DNA of 58,000 bases from positions 16,115,309-16,173,308 of the forward strand of contig CM055107.1 of NCBI GenBank assembly GCA_029204225.1, given 5' to 3'. The DNA is from Diphasiastrum complanatum. Its lineage: Eukaryota > Streptophyta > Lycopodiopsida > Lycopodiales > Lycopodiaceae. Shown piece by piece: positions 52,601 to 57,720 of the stretch. The translations under genes were made by a program, and so were the position numbers. Below the pieces are notes generated by a model. That model had not been told where the DNA came from, searched no databases, and saw only the letters and a program-made list of their open reading frames with translations. Numbering within the stretch: position 1 is the stretch's first letter; each line of letters opens with the position of its first letter.

Positions 52601-55471
52601 AAAGTACATGGCAAGCTACAAACATAAACACGATAATCCTCAAGCACCCACTTAACCCTGACCCATTCCTAACGTCGACACATGGCAAGCCCCATGCACA
52701 ATCGACACTTGCCACTTGGCAGTACCCTGACACATTGGCAAGCGAGTAGGAGGACCATCCGACCCGTGTCACTCATGCACTGAACCAAGTGTCCCAATGA
52801 GCATATGACACGTGTCCCGTGGACCGGTCAACTCCTACTTTTTAGGAGGTCAGTATAGCAGCCTCTAAATTAAGACCCAATACCCTCTATCAAATGTAAG
52901 CAGGACAACAAGTTACCAAAAACCTGCTATTTACATTTTTCACAAAACACCACAGGCCAGTGTGAGCCATTTAATATTTTACAATTTGTAATTTATGATT
53001 ATTGCAAGTCAGTTCATTATCATTGCTTTAACCTTTGTCAGATATCATACATAGGCATCTGAGACAGCCACGAGGAATGCAAATAAATTAGGCATCTATG
53101 ACAATCATGCATTCTTCTTCTAATATGCTAACGTTAATCGTATCAGATAGTTTTGATTTAGAGAGGTATGAAGCAAACATGCAGTACACATTCACCACAA
53201 TGTACAAAAAATCAAATCGCACAAGTATACCATCCTAATAGGCATTGACTAAGCGGTCCCACTCTTGAATTAAAAAAGACAGCTCCTGGTCTAAGAGTAA
53301 TAAACCTCCCACTAATGTACATCCAGTTTGCTACTTCAAACAAAGTGCTGCAATAGGTTCTCAAGTTCCAAAGTACATGAAGACACCTCACGCAATAAAC
53401 TCAATTCTCACACATGCCATTTATAATTACGAAACGAACCTCTTCCATAAGAAGGAAAACTTTATTTCGACGGCTTTTGATGTTATCTCGAATCTCTTGC
53501 AGTTGCATTTGAGCAAAATTTTGTACCATCCCAGGCCCCTCAATAATACAAAAGCTGCTTTCATTCGAAGAGCTACTCTCATCTGCTCTGTAGACATCAA
53601 GCTTCATATCAAAGGTCAAAATATACTCGATGTTATGAACATCAACATGTTCCTTACATCATTCAGGTGATGCAAATCAATCATTTCTTGCAACAATGAG
53701 ATTCGCCTACACCTGTTATATGGCATTCCCCAACTATTTTGTCTAAATAATTCACCTAAGCATGTTCAAGAGAAGGACATTTAGTGAATGCAAATGGCCT
53801 TACATCCATGAACTTGCAGTGAGTTACCAAGGATTCAAGATCAACTTCCAATCAAAGAGAGGCAAACCATTAACAATGCACTAAGAACAATACAATTGCA
53901 ATTTACAATAAAGAGAGGCAAACAAACACCAAATCAGAGATTTTTATGAAGAAAACGAGATAAACAATTTAAGACGTGCCAGATCAAATCTGACAAGATT
54001 GGAAAGTGGAGATTCAGCCCTCTTGGATGGTATCTGATAATTTGGAGCCTGCTTGGAAGGCATCTGAAAATAGCAACTTATTAACAAGCCCTCTTGAATG
54101 GAATCTTTTGACCTCTGTAATGGGAGTGCTTGAGAGGCATTAAGCTGGATAATGTGTGCTTCTCGGCAAAATATGGAAGTTACTGCCAATGCCCATCCTC
54201 TAGTCTCATCACTAACATGGTTCAATGAGAGGACTCACCAATCATTTGCATAATAAGCCTCTGAATGCACATTTTCTAGTTCATAAAAGGCAGGATTTTC
54301 ACGACACATTAAGCTGGAAAATATGTGTTTCTTGCCATAATATGAAAATTACACTTATCCTCTGGTCTCACCCCTACCATGGCTCGATAAGACGACTTGC
54401 TGATGGTTTCCATATTAAGCTTATAAATGCACATTATCTACTTCTAGAAGGCAACTTTGATGAATCGGAATATCTCTAGAAACCAGAAAAAGGTGTAGCA
54501 GAGGCTCTTGTTATTTCAGTTTTGCTTCACAATGCCCCAGTCCGGTCCGAGGGCCTTCCTTGCAGGGAGAGCCCTTGCCCGAGGGCAGGGCCCCGACCTG
54601 CATGGAAGGCCCGAGGCCCACGGGCCCTCCACGACGTAATGACATGTCTGAAATTTTTTTATCTCATATATTTTGGACAGAATAGCCGATGCTTTTACTC
54701 AAAGATGAGAATTCTGGATAAAACTAGAGGTTATTTCACTTGCAAGCAAATTCCACCTGTGAAGGTGCATCAAAATTACAAAAAGAAATTGAAGACTTGG
54801 CATTACATATAGGTTTTGCGATTTCTTTCGGTGCAGGTCGAGATTATGAGGAACTCAATTCTTTGTGCAGGTCGAGATTATGAGGAACTCAATTCTTTGT
54901 GCAGGTCGAGATTATGAGGAACTCAATTTCAAGTATTTCCATTACAGGTCTTTCAGACTACCACTGCCAGGAAAAATCACTAGCACATAAACCAGCTAAA
55001 TAAACCCACAAGCAAAATCAGTACAAAAAACTGAACTTAAAGTAGTTACGCCACTGCAACGCGAAATCACAAGCACGTAAACCAGCCCAAAGCAAACCCA
55101 CAAGCAAAACAGTAAAACAAACTAACCTTGAAGTGATTACGCAAAACCAGCTCAAAGGAAACCCACAAGCAAAAACAGTAAAAACAAATTAACCTCGAAG
55201 TGATTGCGGAGCCATTGCTGTCATCGTTCTGGGACCGAGAAAGATAGAGGGGACCATCCTCTTCTGCCATGGCCACCAACCGCCCATAGAAACGGCGCTC
55301 CTTACTCTTCTGCTTCAGGCAATGCAAGAAGCATTGCCTGCTGCCAAGCAGCGATAGTCGTCCATGGAGGGTGGTGTAGCAAGGACTGCCAGGGCTAGAA
55401 GCAGCACAAGCTACCAATATCATCGCTTTTTCATTGAAGCAGCTCAACCCCAGCTGCAGCTGTTGCAACAT
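18737..55471 (-). CDS. OR: ORANGE (OR) protein, eight-exon gene with giant introns
   Basis: Exons on the minus strand: 55194-55471, 53440-53587, 44472-44588, 43979-44065, 43204-43280, 19412-19539, 19176-19312 and 18737-18814. They total 1050 nt, giving 349 residues plus TGA. Every junction is GT..AG and all phases agree. The family is a plastid DnaJ-type zinc-finger chaperone that stabilises phytoene synthase and promotes carotenoid accumulation and chromoplast formation (established knowledge). Seen here: a basic, Ser-rich N-terminus, probably a transit peptide; FCIIEGPG at 105-112; the Arg-rich segment [12 protein letters not shown] across the exon 2/3 junction; membrane segments near 190-207 and 241-259; and four Cys motifs at 272-279 (CKYCHGTG), 283-290 (CARCSGTG), 316-323 (CPNCSGAA) and 327-334 (CPTCLCTG). 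The protein ends [11 protein letters not shown]. Length is somewhat above the roughly 310 residues of angiosperm OR, mostly in the N-terminus. An in-frame TGA just upstream fixes the first ATG; Met17 is an alternative start. Introns are 1606, 8851, 406, 698, 23664, 99 and 361 bp. Confidence 0.93.
19176..19312 (-). CDS. OR: ORANGE exon 7 (second and third Cys motifs)
   Basis: Completes Gly279 and encodes residues 280-324. It has [15 protein letters not shown], a variable linker, then [10 protein letters not shown]. The third repeat reads CPNCSGAA where most family members have GAG, so the final motif glycine is replaced by alanine. The acceptor is ttattgcag and the donor is AAG|GTATTT. Confidence 0.95.
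19412..19539 (-). CDS. OR: ORANGE exon 6 (second membrane segment, first Cys motif)
   Basis: Completes Ser236 and encodes residues 237-278 plus one base of Gly279. It contains [20 protein letters not shown] (second helix), [11 protein letters not shown] and the start of the first zinc-binding repeat CKYCHGTG. The acceptor is attttcacag and the donor is ACTG|GTAAAT. Its partner exon 5 lies 23.7 kb upstream, yet the phase matches exactly. Confidence 0.95.
19760..21350. other. Start of ORANGE intron 5, no gene recognised
   Basis: AT-rich intronic sequence with purine-rich runs at 20480-20580 (GAAGAAG, AGGAGAAG) and a short TACTACC repeat near 20640. No domain similarity seen on either strand. 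Confidence 0.4.
21361..22000 (-). mobile_element. hAT-type non-autonomous (Pack-type) element, 640 bp
   Basis: A perfect 8-bp target duplication AGTTGATC lies at 21353-21360 and 22001-22008. Terminal inverted repeats: left CTTAGAAGCCCGTTC, right (complement) CTTAGTTGCCCGTTC, then CG-rich palindromic GTTCCGGAACG repeats at both ends. 8-bp duplications are the hAT hallmark. The interior carries a fragment of a carotenoid cleavage dioxygenase gene, so this is a gene-capturing element. It lies in ORANGE intron 5. Confidence 0.88.
21598..21805 (-). pseudogene. Captured carotenoid cleavage dioxygenase (CCD/NCED-like) C-terminal fragment
   Basis: Minus frame: [28 protein letters not shown], then [17 protein letters not shown], ending SLSTOP-style with LAEQNFSL and TGA at 21598-21600. 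The last blade of carotenoid oxygenases has exactly this arrangement: (E)DDGYxLxFxHDEK, SELxxxDA, and the near-invariant [15 protein letters not shown] with the final iron-ligand His in GFH. The 68-codon fragment is preceded by TTCTTAG, which looks like an original splice acceptor, implying capture of genomic intron-exon DNA. It lacks the rest of the enzyme and cannot be active. Confidence 0.88.
22150..23280 (+). pseudogene. Decayed hAT transposase (DUF659-type) fragment
   Basis: The frame at 22761-22979 reads [20 protein letters not shown], then [20 protein letters not shown] and [21 protein letters not shown] follows at about 23065-23100. This is the DUF659 / RNase-H-like core pattern (SDGWTN, then VTDNASN). 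Stops and frameshifts are frequent, and the upstream part (22150-22740) is Gln/His-rich with no domain recognised. Confidence 0.8.
23290..24400. other. Intronic stretch with no gene recognised
   Basis: Only AT-rich unique sequence and a (TA)n run at 24360-24406 immediately left of hAT element A. Confidence 0.4.
24690..25092. promoter_or_regulatory. hAT-A leader: (TG)n/(GA)n tracts with telo-box motifs
   Basis: About 400 bp of GTGTGT and GAGAGA runs ends directly at the transposase ATG (25093). Inside it, 24921-24941 reads GTTTGGGGTTTAGGGTTTAG, i.e. telo-box-like AAACCCTAAAC on the other strand. The same order, TTTAGGG motif then (TG)n then (GA)n then ATG, recurs in element B. GAGA and telo-box sites recruit BPC and TRB proteins in flowering plants (established); a role here is inference. 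Confidence 0.55.
25093..26384 (+). pseudogene. hAT-A transposase exon 1: degenerate BED finger and DUF659 region
   Basis: Starts [20 protein letters not shown]. The BED-type finger has Cys-x2-Cys (CPFC) but its His is replaced (RVRAPLGG, usually RAHL). A 110-residue Ala/Pro/Thr-rich region follows, then [48 protein letters not shown] and [12 protein letters not shown] of the hAT catalytic core. The exon ends at AGCAA|GTAAGC. Residues around 320-355 ([18 protein letters not shown]) are not transposase: they correspond to intron sequence in copy B, left in frame by a deletion. Confidence 0.82.
26474..28252 (+). pseudogene. hAT-A transposase exons 2-6: core end, dimerisation region and acidic tail
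   Basis: Exon 2 (26474-26806): [20 protein letters not shown] to [17 protein letters not shown], donor AG|GTATAA. Exon 3 (about 26890-27128): [20 protein letters not shown], donor AG|GTAAAC. Exon 4 about 27217-27351. Exon 5 about 27436-27620 has the hAT dimerisation motif [20 protein letters not shown] then [18 protein letters not shown]. The last exon, about 27705-28252, gives an acidic and Ser/Pro-rich tail ([17 protein letters not shown]). Exon 4 contains a stop (SWTAG-like), so the copy is probably inactive. Confidence 0.7.
28260..29616. other. hAT-A 3' non-coding and subterminal region
   Basis: A (GA)n run at 28449-28486, several CCCTAAACCC-like telo-box motifs (28590-28620, 29018-29048), and two related phrases starting AATG(C/T)AT(C/T)AATGGTCC (28795 and 29085). 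No coding region recognised. Confidence 0.5.
29834..30248. repeat. 84-bp tandem repeat, five units alternating between two subtypes
   Basis: Unit GGGCACTGTGGAGGAGCAGA(...) ending GTCACAT or GTAGCACAT. Units 1, 3 and 5 share GGGGCAGGTACAGTAGCACA; units 2 and 4 share CATCCGGACAGGTACAC. This alternation makes a higher-order repeat of about 169 bp. All six frames across it are open for long stretches, so it gives spurious ORFs. Confidence 0.9.
30518..30844 (+). CDS. Hypothetical 108-residue charged coiled-coil protein
   Basis: Starts [20 protein letters not shown], includes [20 protein letters not shown], then a Glu/Arg-rich helix ([20 protein letters not shown]) and an acidic end ([10 protein letters not shown]). 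It is preceded by a 200-bp GTGAGAG-rich purine tract, like a leader, and the 84-bp tandem repeat. It is convergent with the transposase tail of element C. I do not recognise the family; it may be an accessory ORF of the element or a chance frame. Confidence 0.4.
   Translation: MAEGEARRKLEEDVRRHNERHQKQEADIAEMLRETRQRHPKLWIPAPAVKLDLDEQIGMNFTRRQLIMVRERAARRRADQEATRANREAERERQNNAPDEGEESVEDP
31561..33674 (-). pseudogene. hAT-C transposase C-terminal exons with AT-hook tail
   Basis: Exons on minus: about 33674-33320 ([20 protein letters not shown], then [20 protein letters not shown]); about 33258-33080 ([20 protein letters not shown], hAT dimerisation region); about 32985-31561 (425-475 residues, coiled-coil start [18 protein letters not shown], acidic middle, long Pro-rich region, then [15 protein letters not shown], a classic AT-hook). 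The tail frame is fully open, unlike the rest. The DUF659/core exons are absent, so this copy cannot transpose by itself. Confidence 0.72.
34190..34653. promoter_or_regulatory. hAT-B leader: (GA)n/(TG)n tracts with telo-box motif
   Basis: Long alternating GAGAGA and GTGTGT runs end at the ATG at 34654. GTTTAGGGTTTAGGG lies at 34476-34490. The organisation parallels element A, although the repeat lengths differ. Confidence 0.55.
34654..36238 (+). pseudogene. hAT-B transposase, truncated
   Basis: Starts [20 protein letters not shown] like copy A, then meets a TGA within 25 codons. The Pro/Ala/Thr-rich region is followed by [17 protein letters not shown], a stop, [20 protein letters not shown] and [19 protein letters not shown], ending at a donor GTACAATTC. 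The next exon starts after CGCAATAG at 35742: [20 protein letters not shown]. It ends at AACAG|GTAAGA and resumes as [15 protein letters not shown] until truncated. This copy preserves the intron that copy A has partly lost. Confidence 0.78.
36239..37000 (-). mobile_element. Ty3/gypsy fragment (element 2, protease to RT linker)
   Basis: The sequence is closely similar to 48680-49185 and 52063-52080 of gypsy element 1 (phrases AATAAGCTCAATCTTATGTT; AGTTGTGTGCTCACT). It therefore covers the region between protease and RT on the minus strand. It continues at 41479 after the copia insertion. At 36739-36760 it preserves the empty site into which the gag-only element inserted in element 1. Confidence 0.75.
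37619..39180 (-). pseudogene. Copia element 3 integrase, RT C-terminal half and RNase H
   Basis: Right to left: [17 protein letters not shown] and [10 protein letters not shown] (integrase core), [15 protein letters not shown]. Then, with the RT N-terminal half missing, [25 protein letters not shown] (catalytic VDD), [20 protein letters not shown] and RNase H remnants to [13 protein letters not shown]. Frameshifts near 38560 and 38100. Confidence 0.85.
39187..39436 (+). pseudogene. Copia element 3 RT N-terminal half, inverted
   Basis: Plus-strand frame: [37 protein letters not shown] and [20 protein letters not shown]. This is the part of RT missing from the minus-strand half at 38730, and it joins directly to gag sequence at about 39440. 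Confidence 0.85.
39440..40310 (+). pseudogene. Copia element 3 gag with two CCHC zinc knuckles
   Basis: [19 protein letters not shown] begins the gag (UBN2-like) region in one frame; after a frameshift it continues [20 protein letters not shown]. Near 40100-40205 come [14 protein letters not shown] and [14 protein letters not shown], two C-x2-C-x4-H-x4-C knuckles. Frames break at about 39560, 39832 and 40074. Confidence 0.85.
40318..40885 (+). pseudogene. Copia element 3 protease and GAG-pre-integrase
   Basis: [17 protein letters not shown] (protease; D-S-G changed to D-L-G), [19 protein letters not shown], then [15 protein letters not shown] of the pre-integrase domain. The frame runs into the right LTR. 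Confidence 0.85.
41479..42700 (-). mobile_element. Ty3/gypsy element 2: gag start, leader, primer site and partial 5' LTR
   Basis: Minus frame from ATG at about 41922: [20 protein letters not shown] (gag start), interrupted by stops. The leader 42200-42510 is similar to 52290-52510 of element 1. A primer-site complement GCTGATACCA lies at about 42533-42542, followed by 150 bp of LTR (ACACCAAAGTAGGCAACAAA) matching 45640-45750. The LTR is truncated at about 42700. The copia element 3 insertion separates this from 36239-37000. Confidence 0.75.
42700..43200. other. ORANGE intron 5 end, no gene recognised
   Basis: Unique AT-rich intronic sequence between the gypsy fragment and exon 5. Nothing recognised. 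Confidence 0.5.
43204..43280 (-). CDS. OR: ORANGE exon 5
   Basis: 77 nt, residues 211-235 plus two bases of Ser236: [15 protein letters not shown] then MHLPLQL. The acceptor is aatgtgtttag|CTA and the donor is CTCAG|GTTTGT, opening the 23.7-kb intron 5. The exon was found by similarity to the OR inter-helix loop. Confidence 0.92.
43979..44065 (-). CDS. OR: ORANGE exon 4 (first membrane segment)
   Basis: 29 codons in phase 0, residues 182-210. It contains [20 protein letters not shown], the first predicted transmembrane helix, and ends FSPT. The acceptor is cttgttctgttgcag with a good pyrimidine tract; the donor is ACA|GTAAGC. Confidence 0.94.
44472..44588 (-). CDS. OR: ORANGE exon 3
   Basis: 39 codons in phase 0, residues 143-181: [16 protein letters not shown], an acidic stretch (DETEDEE), then [10 protein letters not shown]. 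The acceptor is tgaaacag and the donor is ATT|GTAAGT. It is too short to show up as an open frame from a start codon and was found by similarity and phase. All arginines of the Arg-rich segment associated with carotenoid-accumulating OR variants in melon are retained. Confidence 0.93.
44600..45600. other. ORANGE intron 2 unique part, no gene recognised
   Basis: AT-rich sequence between exon 3 and gypsy element 1. No coding or repeat feature recognised on either strand. Confidence 0.5.
46500..47828 (-). pseudogene. Gypsy element 1 integrase and C-terminal domain
   Basis: Zinc-binding end with [12 protein letters not shown]; catalytic core [13 protein letters not shown] (first Asp), [16 protein letters not shown] (second Asp), MDGQTERVN (Glu); then [14 protein letters not shown], and [12 protein letters not shown] of the C-terminal domain. 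A 365-bp MITE interrupts it at 46626-46990, after which it resumes [20 protein letters not shown]. Frame breaks at 47530, 47330 and 47114. Confidence 0.9.
46626..46990. mobile_element. hAT-type MITE inserted in gypsy integrase
   Basis: Flanked by GTCCTTTG (46618-46625) and ATCCTTTG (46991-46998), an 8-bp target duplication with one mismatch. Terminal inverted repeats CAATGTTTCATGG at both ends, then subterminal GTTTCGAAACG palindromes. The gypsy reading frame (PKD) is continuous when the insert is removed. No coding capacity is recognised. Confidence 0.82.
47900..49185 (-). pseudogene. Gypsy element 1 reverse transcriptase
   Basis: Right to left: [40 protein letters not shown], then after a stop [39 protein letters not shown] and the catalytic VVNFIDDIL near 48220 (usual VYIDDIL). 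RNase H is very decayed at 47900-48100. Several stops and frameshifts. Confidence 0.87.
50018..51096 (-). CDS. Gag-like protein of the TR-GAG element
   Basis: The N-terminal frame (51096-50860) reads [20 protein letters not shown] and [20 protein letters not shown], a DUF4219/UBN2-like gag start. One frameshift near 50850 leads to [20 protein letters not shown] and GHTQEEC, a C-x2-C-x4-H-x4-C zinc knuckle, then a second Cys/His cluster (CTHCEC). A long acidic Gln/Glu tail follows with repeated QEDSQEEE-like phrases, to the stop at 50018. The capsid part is much shorter than in full gag proteins. Confidence 0.72.
51509..51598 (-). mobile_element. tRNA-derived SINE-like insertion (90 bp)
   Basis: Present in the right LTR of the TR-GAG element but absent from the left. 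It is flanked by a perfect 13-bp target duplication GAATTGAATAATG (51496-51508 and 51599-51611). The minus strand has an A-box-like TTGGCTCAACTAGTTAGC and a B-box GGTTCGAGCC about 45 bp apart, the internal pol III promoter. The length, promoter and duplication fit a plant tRNA-head SINE (Au-SINE-like), truncated or very short. Confidence 0.78.
52069..52272 (-). pseudogene. Gypsy element 1 protease fragment
   Basis: [15 protein letters not shown], then [20 protein letters not shown] and [25 protein letters not shown] is the D-T-G-S active-site motif of the retropepsin domain of Ty3/gypsy elements. The frame is cut off at the junction with the nested LTR element; the continuation lies at 49185. 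Confidence 0.88.
52990..53439. other. ORANGE intron 2, 5' end
   Basis: Intronic AT-rich sequence between the gypsy element and exon 2. No feature recognised. Confidence 0.5.
53440..53587 (-). CDS. OR: ORANGE exon 2
   Basis: Encodes residues 94-142 after one base completing Arg93. It carries the family signature FCIIEGPG, then [12 protein letters not shown] and [12 protein letters not shown]. The acceptor is gtctacag at the upper end and the donor is GAG|GTTCGT. The open frame continues a little past the donor, but the similarity to OR resumes with VRR at exon 3, which supports the splice. Confidence 0.92.
53590..54540. other. ORANGE intron 1, unique part
   Basis: No coding region recognised. 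A phrase AG(C/A)ATTAAGCTGGA(T/A)AAT(G/A)TGTG(C/T)TTCT occurs at about 54138 and 54307, a diverged local duplication. Confidence 0.4.
54551..54612. repeat. GC-rich inverted repeat (hairpin) in OR intron 1
   Basis: Arms 54551-54566 and 54597-54612 (GGGCCTTCCTTGCAGG and its complement) match at 15 of 16 positions, with a 30-nt GC-rich loop. The composition contrasts sharply with AT-rich surroundings. It may be part of a small foldback element; no target duplication was identified. Confidence 0.55.
54831..54929. repeat. 34-bp tandem repeat, three copies
   Basis: The unit GTGCAGGTCGAGATTATGAG(...) is 34 bp long and is present twice in full and once partly, nearly identical, inside OR intron 1. 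It is a minisatellite with no recognised function. Confidence 0.8.
54980..55200 (-). repeat. Three degenerate tandem copies of the exon 1 splice-donor region
   Basis: Minus-strand units of about 70-80 bp each contain AATCACTT(C/T)(G/A)AG|GTTA-like sequence followed by GCTTGTGGGTTT. The first copy holds the exon 1 donor AG|GTTAAT. The second has an arguably better donor, AAG|GTTAGT at 55126, and the third is degenerate. Using the second donor would add 67 nt and shift the frame, so only the first fits the protein. Confidence 0.6.
55194..55471 (-). CDS. OR: ORANGE exon 1 (transit-peptide region)
   Basis: Encodes residues 1-92 plus two bases of codon 93. The stretch is rich in Ser, Leu, Arg and Lys with few acids before residue 70, as expected for a plastid transit peptide. 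It is then acidic ([17 protein letters not shown]). The donor AG|GTTAAT gives phase 2, which exon 2 completes with A (Arg93). The donor region is tandemly repeated downstream (see the repeat at 54980-55200). This exon is the least conserved part of the family, so its extent rests on the open frame and phase rather than similarity. Confidence 0.75.
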
Positions 55472-55507
55472 TTTTCAGTACTGATCGTGCCTCTGCCCTC
55501 CTGGGCA

Positions 55508-55524
55508 ATAATAAATATATTGTG
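55508..55524 (-). promoter_or_regulatory. Candidate TATA box of ORANGE
   Basis: Minus strand reads CAATATATTTATTATT about 40-50 nt upstream of the OR start codon. This is compatible with a TATA box if the 5' UTR is very short. It could also be chance in AT-rich sequence. Confidence 0.3.
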
Positions 55525-55549
55525 GGGAAGGGGGGTTTGGTATTCTCGC

Positions 55550-55645
55550 TAGGGATTGCTGACCTCCGGGGGGGGTTGTGTGGTATTCTTGGGTGATTCC
55601 CAATGCCACCTAGGGATTGTTGACCTCCATGGGGTCCCCTTGGCA
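55550..55645. repeat. Tandem duplication in the ORANGE upstream region
   Basis: The phrase CTAGGGATTG(C/T)TGACCTCC occurs twice about 64 bp apart, with a G-run after the first copy. It lies 80-170 bp upstream of the OR start codon. No motif function is recognised. Confidence 0.5.
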
Positions 55646-55649
55646 ACAC

Positions 55650-56330
55650 CCCTTGGCCAACTAGCGATTTGTTTCAAGAGTGACTAATTAGTAATGCTAA
55701 GCACTCGGGCGATGGGAAATGTTGCAATTGTCACTCTATGAAGTTCTTTCCACCTCGTTAGAGCCACAATCCGCATCAAGTCTCCAAGGTGAACAGCCTC
55801 TAGTCAATAAAACAATGTAGGTAAGGGAAGTCCGCAAAACGGATTCGTAATTTTGAGAAAAGGATTGGCTCTGAGGGCTAGGGCTAGGGGTCTGCGACTT
55901 GATACTTCGAAACTAGTTCATTTTTTGAGTTAATTGGTGATTTTGGCCAATATAGCTGATTTCGGCTAAGCGGTGGATAAGTTGGGGTAAATGACTTCAG
56001 AGAGAGGAGAGAGTATTTCTATAGAAAGCAATTAGGATGTGGCAAAAGTAGAACCATTGTTCATTTCCATTTGTGGAATATTTTGGAGCCACACTATCAT
56101 CTCATCTTTGATTCTCTTCTACATTTTTGTAGATATTGTGTTCTATGCATGGTAGATGTCTATTTAGATGATGCATAACTTGATATATTAAAGCCTCTGA
56201 ATAGAGGTTCGGGATCATGTCTAAAGATCTATTGATTAATTTTTTATTCTAATTCATTTTGGTAAGTCATTTTGATCAAACTAGCAAGCTAGTGAGTGAC
56301 TAGTCTAATATTTGTTATTGGTGCTATCAT
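55650..56330. other. Region upstream of ORANGE, no gene recognised
   Basis: No open frame with recognisable similarity. This should include distal parts of the OR promoter. Confidence 0.4.
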
Positions 56331-57720
56331 TTTTGGCCTAGATCTACATTTAGGATCATAATTGGATCCTAAATAAAGTCCAACTAAAAAATCCATAGAT
56401 ATATTCTATTATCTCTTTTGAGGAATATCTTAGGGATGTTATAATCCTCCAACCTTTAAGCGTTCTACTTTGGCTAGTTAAGATGGCTTACACTTTACTA
56501 TTTAAGACTCGACATATGGATTAAGTTTTGGCCAATAAAACTCTCTTTTGATCAAGTCTAAAATCTTGTGTATACTTGGATGACCTCTACATGGTACATC
56601 ATGATAGTCAAAAAAAAGATTTCTCTTTAATTCATCATCCCCTTGTACACATTTTTCTATTTGGAAATAGTAAGCCATTTTGAATGGTGAATTGTTTTAC
56701 GATCTTCTTATCTTTCTTAGCTAATTGGGATATGTGTGAATCAATTTTAGTTCCAAGCTCATTCGTTTCGGCCTATATCGACTTCCATATCTAACCAAAA
56801 TGAGATTTGCTTTCATAATTTTCTTTCAATGAAAGATATAGATCTATAGAAATATGGATGAATGAAAGTTCATGAAAATTTACCAATTCAACTTAGAGCA
56901 TCTACAACTTGAGTGGAGCTTTCTTTGATGTATCATATCTCATGATCAAATTCTTATATAAGCTCAGCCCATCTAACTTTATAACCCCTTGAATTATATT
57001 GATTGCAAAAGTATTTTAGAGGTTGGTGATTTGTATACACTATAAACTCATTACCATACATGTAATATCTCACAATTTTGAGTGCATGAATCACATCAAA
57101 TAATTCATTTTTTTAAGTTGTATAATGCAATTAAAGTCCAATGAATTTCTTGCTCTCAAATGCTATCAACTTTGCAAAAGAATTTTTCCAATCGCGAAAT
57201 CACTTGCATCAATTCCTGGATCACCCATAAAATAGGAGAAGAAACAACCAAACGTTTGAATTTTTCAAAACATTGGTCCAGTTCTTCATTCCATTGAACT
57301 AGATTGACCTCTCTTTTTCTTTTTATTAAATTTTTCTTTCCTCAAATTATTTAGAAGTATAATAAATTTGGCATAATCCTCTATAAATCTCCAAAGGAAA
57401 AATGTAAATCCAAGAAAGGATTCTTCTTTTCTAAGTGTTTTTACTATCAACCATTCCACTACTTTCTTCATCTTATCTTTGTCAACCTTCAACACATAAG
57501 AGGTCATCTTATGACTAAGATATATCAGTTCATGCTTAAGAAATTCACACTTGGTTTCTTTGGCATAAAGTTTTTTTCTTCTGAGAATTCTCTTTAAGAG
57601 TTTTGTTATAAATAAGAATACAACTATAGATTTTTTCAAATATAGACAAAAAGAATCATTTATCATTATTGAAATGTTAGAACCTGAGCATTCATTAAAC
57701 TAAAAGGAAGAACTAAAAAT
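56330..57720 (-). pseudogene. Decayed Ty3/gypsy pol: RT, RNase H and integrase zinc domain
   Basis: Right to left: KLYAKETKCEFLKHELIYLS (RT connection), ESFLGFTFFLWRFIEDYAKF; RNase H YYMYGNEFIVYTNHQPLKYF at about 57070-57000; YIKESSTQVVDALS; integrase zinc-binding HDVPCRGHPSIHKILDLIKR and EFYWPKLNPYVES near 56600-56500; MDFLVGLYLGS near 56380. Stops and frameshifts throughout; no LTR seen in the window. It is only distantly similar to gypsy elements 1 and 2. Confidence 0.82.

Larger units (their letters stand above)
45606..52987 (-). mobile_element. Ty3/gypsy element 1 with both LTRs, in ORANGE intron 2
   Basis: LTRs: left about 45606-46150, right about 52525-52985, nearly identical apart from an 88-bp deletion in the right one (after CATAAACAC). 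A candidate 5-bp target duplication GTAAT occurs at 45601-45605 and 52988-52992. The primer-site complement GCTCTGATATCA at 52511-52522 shows minus orientation (initiator tRNA-Met type, one mismatch). Pol runs right to left and is interrupted by a gag-only LTR element (49186-52062) and a MITE (46626-46990). Confidence 0.82.

Noticed and set aside
53401-53619. Isolated 72-residue ORF as a gene of its own
   Set aside because: It is OR exon 2 with some intron sequence at each end; the start Met is intronic.
55550-55600. G-run as a possible G-quadruplex controlling ORANGE
   Set aside because: Only one or two G-runs of sufficient length are present, not four; it is noted only as a tandem duplication.
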